A stretch of DNA of 64,000 bases, taken from the NCBI RefSeq assembly GCF_000419525.1, contig NZ_ATTE01000001.1, positions 2,526,655 to 2,590,654 on the forward strand, written 5' to 3'. A model generated the notes under the pieces. The model searched no databases. It was not told the origin of the DNA and saw nothing but the letters and a program-made list of their open reading frames with translations. The DNA comes from Leucothrix mucor DSM 2157. GTDB lineage: Bacteria > Pseudomonadota > Gammaproteobacteria > Thiotrichales > Thiotrichaceae. Positions 30,271 to 39,922 of this stretch are shown one piece after another. The position numbers and the translations under genes were made by a program. Numbering within the stretch: the first letter of the stretch is position 1; each line of letters opens with the position of its first letter.

Positions 30271-32112
30271 ATGAATACTTATCTGTCTATATTGCTAAAG
30301 GATGCCAAGCTGCGTCTGACACCATTTACCCAATGGGCGGGTGAACTTAAAAACCCGGAAATACTCAGAGCCGACATTGTTGCGGGCATTACCGTAGCAC
30401 TGGTGCTAATTCCACAATCCATGGCTTATGCGCAATTAGCCGGATTGCCACCACATATCGGTTTGTATGCGTCATTTTTAGTGCCCATTATTGCGGCCCT
30501 ATTTGGCTCATCAAGACAGCTACAAAATGGTCCGGTAGCGATTATATCGCTGATGAGCGCAGCCGCGCTGGCCAATCTCGCGTTATCGACAGAGCAATAC
30601 ATTATTCATGCGGCCATATTGGCCCTCATGGTGGGCGTGTTTCAGCTGATACTCGGCTTCTTGCGGCTGGGTGTATTGGTTGATTTCTTATCGCATCCCG
30701 TGGTGATTGGCTTTACCAATGCCGCCGCCATCGTGATCGGCAGCCTGCAAATCGGCAAGCTGTTTGGCATCAGCATGGAAAGCAACACCAATCTATTCAC
30801 GACCTTTTCCAAGTTTATTGGGGAAATCCCAACGCATACCCATCTCCCGACCTTGATTATGGGGATCTTCTCCCTATTCCTGCTGATCTATATGCGTCGC
30901 CAATTTCCGCGGTTACCCGGTATTTTATTGACCGTGGTCATCACGATTATATTGTCATGGATGATTGGCTTTGAAGATCGCGGAGGCGCAGTAGTCGGTT
31001 TTGTAAACCCTGGCCTACCGGCAATTCGTATTCCAATTGCTGACGAATGGCACTTCAAGCCCTTGATTGTGCCCGCCATGATTATTGCCTTGCTAAGTTT
31101 TGTGGAAGCCTTTTCAATTGCCAAAGCCGTCGCTTCAAAAACGCGTCAGCGCATTTCAGCGGATCAGGAAATGGTCGGTAAAGGGCTCGCCAATATCGCA
31201 GCCGGCTTCACTCAGGGTTATGCGGTGTCAGGCTCGTTCTCACGTACCGCCGTGGCATTTGATGCCGGCGCCAGAACCGGTTTTGCAGCGATTGTTAGTG
31301 GTATTATCGTCGGAATCACCCTGCTATTCCTGACGCCACTACTGCATCACCTGCCATTGGCAACGCTAGCAGCCATCATTATTGTTGCTGTCTACAATAT
31401 GATTAAGTTTGAACCCTTCCAACATGCCTGGAAGGTGAATCCACATGATGGTGCGATTGCTTTAATCGTCTTCTTGAGCACCTTAGCCGCAGCCCCACAT
31501 TTGGAAACCGGCATCTTTATCGGTGTTGCCTTATCGATTGCGCTCTACCTTTACCGCACCATGAAGCCACACTTTGCAGAGCTGGCTAAAGACAAAGACG
31601 GTGTATTCCGAGATGCCAAAATCTATGGCATGCAAACCAGTGATAACTTCGCCCTATTCCGCTTTGATGGCGATTTGTATTTTGCTAATGCGGGTTATTT
31701 AGAGAAGCGACTGCTCAATGCCATTGCCGACAAGCCAAACTTAAAAGCGATCGTATTGGATTTGGAAGCGGTTGATCAGATTGATTCCACCGGTGAAGAA
31801 ATGCTGGCACATATGGCAGAAGGCCTAAGCTTAGCAGGAGTTGTGCTCTGCATTAGCCGTCCGAAACACAAGCTACTGTCAGCATTAGAGCGCTCGGGTT
31901 TATACCATGTGATTGGCGCACAAAACTTCTACGGTAAACGCATTCGTGCGATCTGGGATCTGAAAGAACGCTTAGGGGATGAGCTCGACATTAGCCATCT
32001 GGAATACTACAAGCCAATCGATGAGCTACCAGATGAACATGAAGACCGCGACTTTGCGGATAAGCCATTTGCCATAAAGCCAGCACAGAAGCCAACTGAC
32101 TCAGAAGTTTAG
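30271..32112 (+). CDS. SulP-family anion transporter with STAS domain
   Basis: This 613-residue inner-membrane transporter has the SLC26/SulP architecture. A membrane domain of 12-14 segments (about residues 25-430) has the signature PQSMAYAQLAGLPPHIGLYAS near residues 48-68. A cytosolic STAS domain (about 450-570) carries QIDSTGEEML. SulP proteins carry sulfate, bicarbonate or other anions; the substrate cannot be read from sequence. The C-terminal 40 residues are acidic. It is convergent with the Doc-type gene, with a hairpin between them. Confidence 0.9.
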   Translation: MNTYLSILLKDAKLRLTPFTQWAGELKNPEILRADIVAGITVALVLIPQSMAYAQLAGLPPHIGLYASFLVPIIAALFGSSRQLQNGPVAIISLMSAAALANLALSTEQYIIHAAILALMVGVFQLILGFLRLGVLVDFLSHPVVIGFTNAAAIVIGSLQIGKLFGISMESNTNLFTTFSKFIGEIPTHTHLPTLIMGIFSLFLLIYMRRQFPRLPGILLTVVITIILSWMIGFEDRGGAVVGFVNPGLPAIRIPIADEWHFKPLIVPAMIIALLSFVEAFSIAKAVASKTRQRISADQEMVGKGLANIAAGFTQGYAVSGSFSRTAVAFDAGARTGFAAIVSGIIVGITLLFLTPLLHHLPLATLAAIIIVAVYNMIKFEPFQHAWKVNPHDGAIALIVFLSTLAAAPHLETGIFIGVALSIALYLYRTMKPHFAELAKDKDGVFRDAKIYGMQTSDNFALFRFDGDLYFANAGYLEKRLLNAIADKPNLKAIVLDLEAVDQIDSTGEEMLAHMAEGLSLAGVVLCISRPKHKLLSALERSGLYHVIGAQNFYGKRIRAIWDLKERLGDELDISHLEYYKPIDELPDEHEDRDFADKPFAIKPAQKPTDSEV

Positions 32113-32119
32113 GCAAGTG

Positions 32120-32153
32120 ACTCCCCGTTAATGGATTTCATTTGGCGGGGAGT
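32120..32153. terminator. Hairpin between sulP and the Doc-type gene
   Basis: An 8-bp stem ACTCCCCG/CGGGGAGT (32120-32127 with 32146-32153) with an 18-nt loop lies between the convergent stops. There is no strong T-run, so it is a weak terminator candidate for either strand. Confidence 0.45.
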
Positions 32154-32599
32154 TAAAGATCAAAGCCACCCAGCGCCTCGATCAATGTCAACTTTAAGGA
32201 ATCGCTAAACTCTTCCTCATACAAATACGCACACACGATTTCGCGAAGCACGCATTTATCAATCTTACCTTCTGCCAAACTCACCACGTAGTTTTCACTC
32301 TCATGCCAGAAGCGCTCAATGCAATAATCATAACCATTCAACTCCATAAAATAAGCCCCTAGATATAAACTAGAGCGCTTATTACCATCATTGAAAGCAT
32401 GAAACTTGTTAACGGCAAAGATTAGATGGGTGAGTTTATCGACAAAGTCTGGGTAATAGAGATCGTTCTGAATGTGTTCCAGCACGCTTTCCAGCAAGCC
32501 AATTTCCCGAATACCTTCTAAGCCCCCACTTAAGTCGATGATCAGCTTTTGCTCGGCAATCGCCCGATGCACATCAAAATAGAATATTGGGTATTCCAT
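32153..32599 (-). CDS. Fic/Doc-fold toxin
   Basis: This 148-residue protein has the Fic/Doc core motif HAFNDGNKR at residues 67-75, an exact match to the Doc pattern HxFx[ND][AG]N[KR]R. Doc phosphorylates EF-Tu; other Fic proteins AMPylate targets. The DGN form favours the Doc-like (death-on-curing) branch. Its ATG overlaps the stop of the upstream regulator by one base (TAATG), so both are translated together, as expected for a toxin with an upstream antitoxin. The role is inferred from motif and layout. Confidence 0.82.
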   Translation of the reverse strand: MEYPIFYFDVHRAIAEQKLIIDLSGGLEGIREIGLLESVLEHIQNDLYYPDFVDKLTHLIFAVNKFHAFNDGNKRSSLYLGAYFMELNGYDYCIERFWHESENYVVSLAEGKIDKCVLREIVCAYLYEEEFSDSLKLTLIEALGGFDL

Positions 32600-33609
32600 T
32601 AGCGGTCTTTCAGTCGGCGAAACACGGCCAGTGTTTCTTCATCCTCAAGCCGCTCGGCCAGACTCTTACTGGTTTCACCCAGAAATTTTTCAAAATCCAC
32701 CGCAGGGACCGATTGAATATAGCCTTCCAGCTTATGATGCAGGGCATCACGAAAGCATAAGTCACGGCTTGCCATACGAGTGCGAGCGCCATCAATATAG
32801 GGGCGGATAAATGGATTTTCCTGAGAGGCCTCAAAGATCTCTTCAACTTCCTCCCTCAGCAGCTTACGTCCAAGCACCTCACATCGCTCACGCAGCTTTT
32901 CTGCAATCCCATTTTCATAACTGGCGATCAAACTTAACACTTCCGAGTACATGGTATCCCGGGTGCTACTTTTGTCGTTTAGATTGAGGATTTTCCGGTA
33001 TTCAGAGGCATCTTCTTTGAAAATAGCCTGATAAATACGATTGGTAAAATACGGGTACTTATCGCCCCCCATGTCCACACAGTCGCGCAAGGCTTCGGTG
33101 AACAAACGGCGATAGCTGTATTCCTGATAGGAGGCGGGTAAATAATCACGGTCGCGCTGATTGATAAAGCGAGTATGTCCACCACTCTTTTTGGCAATCA
33201 CATCCAGCACAATATCTAACACGCGAGAGCGAATTTGGCGCGCTCGCTCACTCTCAGTTAAGACCATGGCCAGATTGATCACAGCACGAAAATTGAATAC
33301 GCCAATACTAGGCGCTTTGTCGCCGACACCCGTGTCGGAGACATACTGTAACTTGAAGATTTTTAAGCGTTTTCCTTTTAAAACCGTATAGCCGTTACTA
33401 ATCAGTTCATCGCTATGATGCTGAATAAAACGCTCTACCGTTCGGGGGTCTACCCCTAGAAAATCAGCGACCTGCGCCTTGGTAAATACCGGCTCATCTT
33501 CAAATGGTGTTCCCTTAAAATCAAAATGTTCGCTGATTTTTTCTAAAGCATACGGGTTATTTAAAATGTTCTGCCGATGAATACTCGAAGTGGTTAAATC
33601 CTTACTCAT
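32599..33609 (-). CDS. Probable DNA-binding antitoxin or regulator of the Doc-type toxin
   Basis: This 336-residue protein has a helix-turn-helix near residues 42-62 (FTKAQVADFLGVDPRTVERF). Near residues 105-140 is a segment resembling the BRO-N/RhuM-like region (FNFRAVINLAMVLTESERAR). A longer helical C-terminal half follows. The DNA-binding domain and the 1-nt overlap with the Doc-type gene suggest it controls, and perhaps neutralises, that toxin. Its size is far larger than Phd-type antitoxins. A perfect 12-bp inverted repeat lies 63-104 nt upstream and is a likely operator. Confidence 0.62.
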   Translation of the reverse strand: MSKDLTTSSIHRQNILNNPYALEKISEHFDFKGTPFEDEPVFTKAQVADFLGVDPRTVERFIQHHSDELISNGYTVLKGKRLKIFKLQYVSDTGVGDKAPSIGVFNFRAVINLAMVLTESERARQIRSRVLDIVLDVIAKKSGGHTRFINQRDRDYLPASYQEYSYRRLFTEALRDCVDMGGDKYPYFTNRIYQAIFKEDASEYRKILNLNDKSSTRDTMYSEVLSLIASYENGIAEKLRERCEVLGRKLLREEVEEIFEASQENPFIRPYIDGARTRMASRDLCFRDALHHKLEGYIQSVPAVDFEKFLGETSKSLAERLEDEETLAVFRRLKDR

Positions 33610-33672
33610 ATCACCCCCTGAAAGCCAACAGCTGCGACACTGCTCTCAATCCATCTGCAGAACACAATACCG

Positions 33673-33713
33673 CTTTTTGTTTGACAAATAAAGTAAAAAT
33701 ATCAAACAAAAAG
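33673..33713. promoter_or_regulatory. Perfect 12-bp inverted repeat upstream of the Doc module
   Basis: CTTTTTGTTTGA (33673-33684) and its exact reverse complement TCAAACAAAAAG (33702-33713) are separated by a 17-bp AT-rich spacer. The repeat lies between the fhs stop and the regulator start. It is too AT-rich for a good terminator and is best read as an operator for the helix-turn-helix regulator. Confidence 0.55.
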
Positions 33714-33718
33714 AGAAC

Positions 33719-35398
33719 TCAAAACAAACCGTCTATCTGCCCCTGCTCATTGATATGAATATGATCAGCGGATGGCACACGCGGCAATCCGGGCATGGTC
33801 ATAATGTCGCCACACACTACTACAATGAACTCAGCGCCTGCCGACAAGCGTACTTCACGCACCGGAACCGCATGGCCGCTAGGCGCTCCCATCAAGTTTG
33901 GATCGGTTGAGAAGCTGTATTGAGTCTTCGCCATACACACGGGAAAATGCCCATAGCCCTGCTCCTGAAAACGCGCAAATTGCTCACGTACTTTTTTATC
34001 CGCAATAATTTCATCCGCACCGTAGAGCGTCTTGGCAATGTGCTGCGCCTTATCCCAAAGTGGCATTTCATCATCATAGAGCAGTTTGAAATCACCCTCA
34101 CCGCTATCGGCTAACTGCGCCACATGCTGAGCTAACTCCTCTGTTCCTGCCCCGCCATTACTCCAATGCGTACAATCAAAGGCGCTGACACCTAACGCCG
34201 CACAGCGATCGCGAATGGCCTGTAACTCAGCCTCAGTATCGGTCACAAAGCAGTTAATCGCTACCGTAACTGGCACACCAAATTTAGACAGATTACTAAT
34301 ATGGCGCTCCAGATTACTGCAACCATGCACCACTGCTTCTACATTTTCTCCCGCCAGTTCGTTTTTAGCGACACCACCATGCATCTTAAGCGCACGCACT
34401 GTGGCCACCAATACAATTGCAGCAGGCTCCAAGCCACTTTTACGGCATTTGATATCAAGGAATTTTTCAGCACCTAAGTCCGCACCAAAACCAGCCTCAG
34501 TCACTACATAATCAACCAGCTTCAGCGCGGTTTTGGTCGCAATCACCGAGTTACAACCATGAGCAATATTGGCAAATGGACCACCGTGAATAAAGGCTGG
34601 ATTATTTTCCAGTGTCTGCACCAGGTTGGGCATAAAGGCGTCTTTAAGTAATACCGTCATCGCGCCTTGTGCATTCATTGCTTTAGCCAACACAGGCTGC
34701 ATATCGCGAGTGTAGCCCACCACAATATTACCAATGCGTCGCGTCAGATCATCTAAATCCGTCGCCAAGCAGAAAATGGCCATAATCTCGGAAGCCACCG
34801 TAATATCGTAACCACTTTCACGTGGCGTGCCGTTAAATGGGCCGCCCAATCCAATCGTGATATTACGCAGCGCCCGATCATTCATATCCACCACCCTACG
34901 AAATACGATACGACGAGGATCTAAACCTGATTTATTTTCCCAGTGGATATGATTATCAACCAAAGCCGCCAGCAAATTATGCGCTGCGCTAATGGCATGG
35001 AAATCACCCGTGAAGTGAAGATTAATATCCTCCATCGGCACGACTTGGGCATAGCCGCCACCGGCCGCACCACCTTTCATGCCAAAACAGGGGCCAAGGC
35101 TTGGCTCACGAATACAAATCGCCGCCTTTTTACCAATTCGATTTAAGCCATCACACAAACCAACCGTCGTGGTCGTCTTACCTTCACCCGCTGGCGTTGG
35201 TGAGATTGCCGTTACCAGAATCAATTTGCCATTTGGCTTATCCTGAATCGACTGAATAAAGGCCTGACTGATTTTTGCTTTGGTATGCCCGTAAGGCATC
35301 AAGTCATCATAAGGAATGCCTAACGTCTCTCCGATTGCAGAAATCGGCTGCATGCGGGCTTCCCGTGCTATTTCAATGTCACTTTTATAAGAACTCAT
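33719..35398 (-). CDS. fhs: Formate-tetrahydrofolate ligase
   Basis: This enzyme makes 10-formyl-THF from formate, THF and ATP. I choose the ATG at 35398, preceded by GGAGGA. It gives 559 residues beginning [14 protein letters not shown], the family length; the longer open frame to 35476 adds an unrelated 26 residues. The nucleotide-binding P-loop [14 protein letters not shown] is near residues 67-80, and [22 protein letters not shown] near 97-118 is the second family signature. The gene is single and not near other folate genes here. Confidence 0.96.
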   Translation of the reverse strand: MSSYKSDIEIAREARMQPISAIGETLGIPYDDLMPYGHTKAKISQAFIQSIQDKPNGKLILVTAISPTPAGEGKTTTTVGLCDGLNRIGKKAAICIREPSLGPCFGMKGGAAGGGYAQVVPMEDINLHFTGDFHAISAAHNLLAALVDNHIHWENKSGLDPRRIVFRRVVDMNDRALRNITIGLGGPFNGTPRESGYDITVASEIMAIFCLATDLDDLTRRIGNIVVGYTRDMQPVLAKAMNAQGAMTVLLKDAFMPNLVQTLENNPAFIHGGPFANIAHGCNSVIATKTALKLVDYVVTEAGFGADLGAEKFLDIKCRKSGLEPAAIVLVATVRALKMHGGVAKNELAGENVEAVVHGCSNLERHISNLSKFGVPVTVAINCFVTDTEAELQAIRDRCAALGVSAFDCTHWSNGGAGTEELAQHVAQLADSGEGDFKLLYDDEMPLWDKAQHIAKTLYGADEIIADKKVREQFARFQEQGYGHFPVCMAKTQYSFSTDPNLMGAPSGHAVPVREVRLSAGAEFIVVVCGDIMTMPGLPRVPSADHIHINEQGQIDGLF

Positions 35399-35661
35399 AT
35401 TCCTCCGGTATTCCATAGTGCCTATTGCAAGCAACGTCGAGTTTTCTGGTATGCCACTACCTAACATCGCTTCCAATGGATAAGTTTGCCTTAAATAAAA
35501 CGAGGCCTTTGATTAAACTAAAATTAAGTCTATTCTAATTATGACATCGTTTTACTATCACCTATCATGAAATAGTCTTTTATCAGATGCAAGCGTTTTC
35601 ATACCGCTGTCAGTACAAGATTTCTAACACAAAATCCATTTTCTAAAGCTATACTAAGCTT

Positions 35662-36114
35662 ATGAGTTATCTACTAATTATTGCAAATACACCCTCCCCC
35701 AACACACAGCGTCTAAGAGATGCGGTTGCTCGTGGGGCTGCATCATCCGACTTTCCAGTCCGCGTTCATTCACCACAAGAAGTCAACGCTGAAGATATCT
35801 CGCAAGCGGCCGGCATTATTATTGGCACCACTGAAAACTTCGGCTATATGAGCGGCCTACTGAAAGACCTGTTTGAGCGCATTTACTACCCTTGCTTGGA
35901 ACAAACACAGGCCAAACCTTGGGCACTGTATGTGAAAGCAGGATTAGATGGCACGGGCGCAATCAGCAGCGTTGAGCGAATTGTCACCGGATTGCGTTGG
36001 AAAGCTATCCAACCACCGCTGTTACTCAAAGGCGACTTTCAGGAGTCTTTTATCGAAGAGTGTGAGACTTTGGGAGCCGGCATGGCAGAAGGCCTATCTC
36101 TGGGTATTTTCTAA
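35662..36114 (+). CDS. Flavodoxin-like fold protein
   Basis: This 150-residue protein looks like a flavodoxin or NAD(P)H-dependent FMN reductase fold. The first strand and phosphate loop read IIANTPSPNTQRL (residues 6-18). GTTENFGYMSGLLKDLFERIYYPC near 55-80 matches the flavodoxin pattern GxPxYxGxxxxxxKxFxDR. It probably binds FMN; a redox partner is not apparent. It is 118 nt upstream of the MFS transporter gene on the same strand. Confidence 0.7.
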   Translation: MSYLLIIANTPSPNTQRLRDAVARGAASSDFPVRVHSPQEVNAEDISQAAGIIIGTTENFGYMSGLLKDLFERIYYPCLEQTQAKPWALYVKAGLDGTGAISSVERIVTGLRWKAIQPPLLLKGDFQESFIEECETLGAGMAEGLSLGIF

Positions 36115-36231
36115 GCGTTTATTGATAGTTTTTCTATCCCTCAACCCTCTGTTTGTTTCATTGACAGCAAAGCAACTCGGCCCTAAAGTCCCGCAACTTT
36201 TTTAATACTATCACTCAAACGAGGTTGCGCT

Positions 36232-37461
36232 GTGTACCGAGTCATCAGTCCACTTTTATTACTGTTTGCCAGCGTGTTTATTCTGATGCTGGGAAATGGC
36301 TTGATCAATATTCTCCTGCCAGTAAGGCTGAGCCTTGAGTCAGTCGATACCGATAGCATCGGTTTAATCCTGTCTTTGTATGCGGTTGGTTTGCTGCTGG
36401 GTGGTATGTACTCTGGCCATCTCATTCAGCGCGCCGGTCATATCCGCGTGTTTGCATTTAGTGCTGCGCTGGGTGCAATTAGTATTTTGGTCTGCAGCCT
36501 GTATACCGACACCTGGCTTTGGGCAGCAATGCGCATCGTGATTGGTTTCAGTAATGCCTGCGCCTATTCCGTTATGGATGGCTGGTTGAGTGACAGCTCT
36601 ACCCCTAAAACACGTGGCCGTATCCTAGCGACCAACCAAGTGGTCATGATGGGCGCGATGTTTATCGGGCAATTCTTAATGGTATTAGCCGACCCGATGA
36701 CTCACCTGTTGTTTGTATTGGCCGGCATTATTCTGTGTTTCTCCGTTATTCCGGTTTCGATGAATCGTAACCCCGGCCCGATCATAGAAACCAATGAAAG
36801 CATGCCGATCATGAAGCTTTATAAGCGCTCTCCACTAGGCGTGATCAGCTGTTTCTTTTGCGGCATTTTATACAGCGCTATTTTTAACATGCTGCCCATC
36901 TTCGCAGCGGATAACAATATCACTGGCTTGCAGCTATCATGGTTTATGGGTAGCTCGATCTTGGGCGCGTTCTTATTGCAGTTCCCCGTGGGCTATCTTT
37001 CGGATACCTTTAGCCGCAGAACGGTGATGCTGTATGTGATTGTGGTTTCAGCCGTTGCCGGTTTATTGATTCCGATCATGCTGGCAGCCGATCAGTTTTT
37101 GGTTGTTTTAGTGCTTACTGGTATTACTGCAGGGATCTGCGCTTGTCTCTATCCAATGAGTATTGCAGAAGCCTTTGACCGCTTGAAGCAAAGCGAAATG
37201 GTTGGCGCCATGGGCAGCTTGATCATGGTCTTTGCCGTTGGCAGCATGATTGGCCCCTACAGCTCATCACTAGTCATTAAGTGGATGGGCTCTGGCATGC
37301 TGTTTACCTTCCTCGCCGTAATTCAGGGCGGATTAGCATTCTTTATCGTGTACCGCATGCAAGTTCGCGAATCGGTACCTTCTGATGAGCAGGAAGACTT
37401 TGTTATGCAAGGCGCGGCGATGCCAATCGGTGTTCACCTCGACCCTCGTACACCAGACTGA
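36232..37461 (+). CDS. MFS transporter (YcaD-like)
   Basis: This 409-residue membrane protein has 12 predicted segments. The MFS-type loop between helices 2 and 3 reads GGMYSGHLIQRAGHIR (residues 57-72), with a related loop GYLSDTFSRRTVM near 258-270. It resembles the YcaD group of putative drug or metabolite exporters; the substrate is unknown. The start is GTG at 36232, with a GAGG Shine-Dalgarno 7 nt before it. The gene ends in two hairpins. Confidence 0.85.
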   Translation: MYRVISPLLLLFASVFILMLGNGLINILLPVRLSLESVDTDSIGLILSLYAVGLLLGGMYSGHLIQRAGHIRVFAFSAALGAISILVCSLYTDTWLWAAMRIVIGFSNACAYSVMDGWLSDSSTPKTRGRILATNQVVMMGAMFIGQFLMVLADPMTHLLFVLAGIILCFSVIPVSMNRNPGPIIETNESMPIMKLYKRSPLGVISCFFCGILYSAIFNMLPIFAADNNITGLQLSWFMGSSILGAFLLQFPVGYLSDTFSRRTVMLYVIVVSAVAGLLIPIMLAADQFLVVLVLTGITAGICACLYPMSIAEAFDRLKQSEMVGAMGSLIMVFAVGSMIGPYSSSLVIKWMGSGMLFTFLAVIQGGLAFFIVYRMQVRESVPSDEQEDFVMQGAAMPIGVHLDPRTPD

Positions 37462-37466
37462 CATAA

Positions 37467-37497
37467 AAAAGCACCTGACGCCATGCAGGTGCTTTTA
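37467..37497 (+). terminator. Rho-independent terminator after the MFS gene
   Basis: A 9-bp stem AAGCACCTG/CAGGTGCTT with a short loop follows the MFS stop within about 10 nt and ends in TTTT on the plus strand. Confidence 0.85.
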
Positions 37498-37505
37498 TAA
37501 ACTCG

Positions 37506-37538
37506 ACTGCCAGACTTCAATCGAAGTCTGGCAGTTTT
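37506..37538. terminator. Second hairpin between convergent genes
   Basis: A 12-bp perfect stem CTGCCAGACTTC/GAAGTCTGGCAG with an AATC loop is followed by TTTTCTT on the plus strand. It lies just before the DUF945 stop and probably reinforces termination for both convergent transcripts. Confidence 0.8.
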
Positions 37539-37545
37539 CTTAGGA

Positions 37546-39147
37546 TTACTCTGTCACTTTCATGGCTTCATCAGCCTCTTCCAGTGATTTCGCTGCATCC
37601 TTTGCAATCTGCTCTGCCATTTCATCAGTCAATACTTCGTCTGACTGGCGAGCTGCCGCTGGTGCTAAAGGCACTAATTGGTCATTCACATATAACTGAC
37701 CATCAGTGATACGCATATCAGACTTAAATGTCTCGCCATCCAATTTCACAAAGTCGCCAGCCATCATTGACACCATTGGCGTCATACCAGCTTTATCAGT
37801 GATGCCTTTGCTCAGGTCAACATGACCACGGCCAACCAGAATCGACAATAACGAGCTTGGATCCGCTTGTCCCATCAGCTCCATCAACTCATCTTCAGAC
37901 AACTCAAGACCAGGCTGGAAACCTAACTCAACATCGGCATTCAAATCACCTTCAGTCGCCTTAGCCGCCAAGTTCATGTTCATTGAGCTCGCGCTCTTCA
38001 CAATCGATTGGATAATTGCAGTTAACTCTTCCTGCATCGCTTCAGCGCCAGGCTCACTCTCACCAGCGGCAATGCTTTGCATCATTTCCTGATATTTCGT
38101 TACAACCGCAACGGGCAATGACTTGATTACAACATCCAGCTGAACTGTTTTCACATCAACCGGAGAGTTCATCACGGTCATCAGACTAGAATCTAAAGTC
38201 GCTGCGTAGCTCGCCGATATATCCATATCGCCGCTCTTGTTCTGCTCAACCAAGCTCTTTACTATAAACTCAGGGATCTTGATTGGCGCAGGTAAAGCGT
38301 CAGGATTCGTGATTTCGATATCACGCAGAGACAGCTCACCACCGCCCAGCATCATTTCAATGCCTTCAGCCTGAGTGTAGTTACCCTTCAGTGCTAATGA
38401 CTGTGCAACCAATTTGCCAGACTCGCCCATTTCAAAACTCATCTCGCCAGAAGTGGCTTCATAAGTTCCTTTAGACATATCCGGCTCACCTTTACCCTGA
38501 ATATCCATTTTAAACGGATTCATGATAAACAACTCTGGCTCATCGTCATTACTAACGGTCAGCTTCTCAATCATCGCATCAGCTGTGAAGGTGTAACGAT
38601 TATCAGCTGAACTTTGTGACAACACTTTCGCACCGGCAAAGTCGATGACCGTTGCATCTTTAGTGGTCACTTTAATGGGTGCCACTGTCACGGTTTCATT
38701 CAGCTGGCGAGAAAAGTCGACAACATCTTCAATCACAATCGTGTCAGCGCTCAGGCTGGCTTTTAACTCATCAGGAAAATCTAAACCGCTCAAATCCGGA
38801 CGCGTTACAATTTTAGCCAAACCAAAACCAGACTCACCCAAGTATGGGCCGTGGGTGATTTCACTATTTAATGGAATTTCAAAAACAGTTGGCTCAGACT
38901 CGCCAGGAATCGTCACCGCCACGCGGAACATTGCTTTGGCCTGTGCATTCAAATAGCCCTTTTCATAAGACTCAAGCTTCATGCTCAGATCTTTAAGCTG
39001 AGGATTACCTGTCATGCTCATCGCCAGCTGCTGATTGGTTAGCTCAGCCTGTTCACGAATGATCGACTCAGCCTGTGAACCAATAATGTAGGGAGCCGCC
39101 GCACCTGCTCCAGCCAGTACTACGATCGCAATAAGAGTTTTCTTCAT
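37546..39147 (-). CDS. DUF945 (YdgA-like) envelope protein
   Basis: This 533-residue protein has an N-terminal hydrophobic anchor (residues 3-22) and then a long, mostly beta-strand region. The DUF945 start, with SQAESIIREQ and later LESYEKGYLNAQAKAMF near residues 58-75, is characteristic of YdgA proteins. They are periplasmic or inner-membrane-anchored and of unknown function, with a repeated AsmA-like layout. The C-terminal 30 residues are acidic and helical. It forms a single-gene unit with no obvious partner. Confidence 0.8.
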   Translation of the reverse strand: MKKTLIAIVVLAGAGAAAPYIIGSQAESIIREQAELTNQQLAMSMTGNPQLKDLSMKLESYEKGYLNAQAKAMFRVAVTIPGESEPTVFEIPLNSEITHGPYLGESGFGLAKIVTRPDLSGLDFPDELKASLSADTIVIEDVVDFSRQLNETVTVAPIKVTTKDATVIDFAGAKVLSQSSADNRYTFTADAMIEKLTVSNDDEPELFIMNPFKMDIQGKGEPDMSKGTYEATSGEMSFEMGESGKLVAQSLALKGNYTQAEGIEMMLGGGELSLRDIEITNPDALPAPIKIPEFIVKSLVEQNKSGDMDISASYAATLDSSLMTVMNSPVDVKTVQLDVVIKSLPVAVVTKYQEMMQSIAAGESEPGAEAMQEELTAIIQSIVKSASSMNMNLAAKATEGDLNADVELGFQPGLELSEDELMELMGQADPSSLLSILVGRGHVDLSKGITDKAGMTPMVSMMAGDFVKLDGETFKSDMRITDGQLYVNDQLVPLAPAAARQSDEVLTDEMAEQIAKDAAKSLEEADEAMKVTE

Positions 39148-39271
39148 AATTTTATTTTTAAATCGGTCTATTATAAAAACAGACTGTATCGTCCGACGTC
39201 TGACAGGTCAACCTATCAGGACGGGCCCGACAGAGTGTTTATTAATTGGCAATAAACAACATGGCTTATCA

Positions 39272-39829
39272 CTACAATGGCACGAACGACTTGTGCTCGC
39301 GAATCTCATCCGCAGTCAGCCCACTCAATTCATAAGGAAACACTAGCCAATCATTAGTCTCGTGCAGGCAAAAATCCGGTGTCAGCCCAGTTTTGTCATG
39401 TAACGAGCGATGATACAAACTGGCCACTTTCACTTCCGTTGGCATATTGCGCTTAAGGTGGGACTGCAAGCGCTTAATAACCGCAGTAACATTGCGTCCG
39501 GTACTCACGACATCATCCACGATCAGCAAGCGATCATCTGCATTTAAGGTTTCCAGCAAATACTGTGTGCCATGCACCCGAATTTCAGGATCAACCGTGT
39601 CGAGTGTCGCCTGATAGTGGGATAAACCTTGATAAGAGGTGCGCACTGAAATGTGATTAGTCGCCACGCCCAGCGTTTGCAAACATTCCTGCACATAAAT
39701 ACCGACCGTGCTGCCACCTCGCCACAAACCTACTATAAAGGTTGGACGAAAGCCGCTGCGGTGAATTTCAGCGCCCAGACGAAACGCATCCAGAATGACG
39801 GCTTGCTCATCCAGAAACTGCTTTTCCAT
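39272..39829 (-). CDS. Purine/hypoxanthine phosphoribosyltransferase-like protein (copy A)
   Basis: This 185-residue type I phosphoribosyltransferase has the PRPP-binding motif LLIVDDVVSTGRNV near residues 97-110 and the flexible-loop region RTSYQGLSHY near 63-72. The segment FIVGLWRGGSTVGIYVQ near 30-46 is the pyrophosphate loop region. It is paralogous to the divergent neighbour. It belongs to the COG2236-like group; the base it uses cannot be told from sequence. An alternative start slightly upstream is not excluded. Confidence 0.82.
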   Translation of the reverse strand: MEKQFLDEQAVILDAFRLGAEIHRSGFRPTFIVGLWRGGSTVGIYVQECLQTLGVATNHISVRTSYQGLSHYQATLDTVDPEIRVHGTQYLLETLNADDRLLIVDDVVSTGRNVTAVIKRLQSHLKRNMPTEVKVASLYHRSLHDKTGLTPDFCLHETNDWLVFPYELSGLTADEIREHKSFVPL

Positions 39830-39922
39830 GTATAACTCCTGCTAAATTTGCTTAAAACAGAGCTTGCGCAGCCACTGAATACGCGACAATATAACCGATT
39901 ACGCAATAGCCTGTGAATAGTT

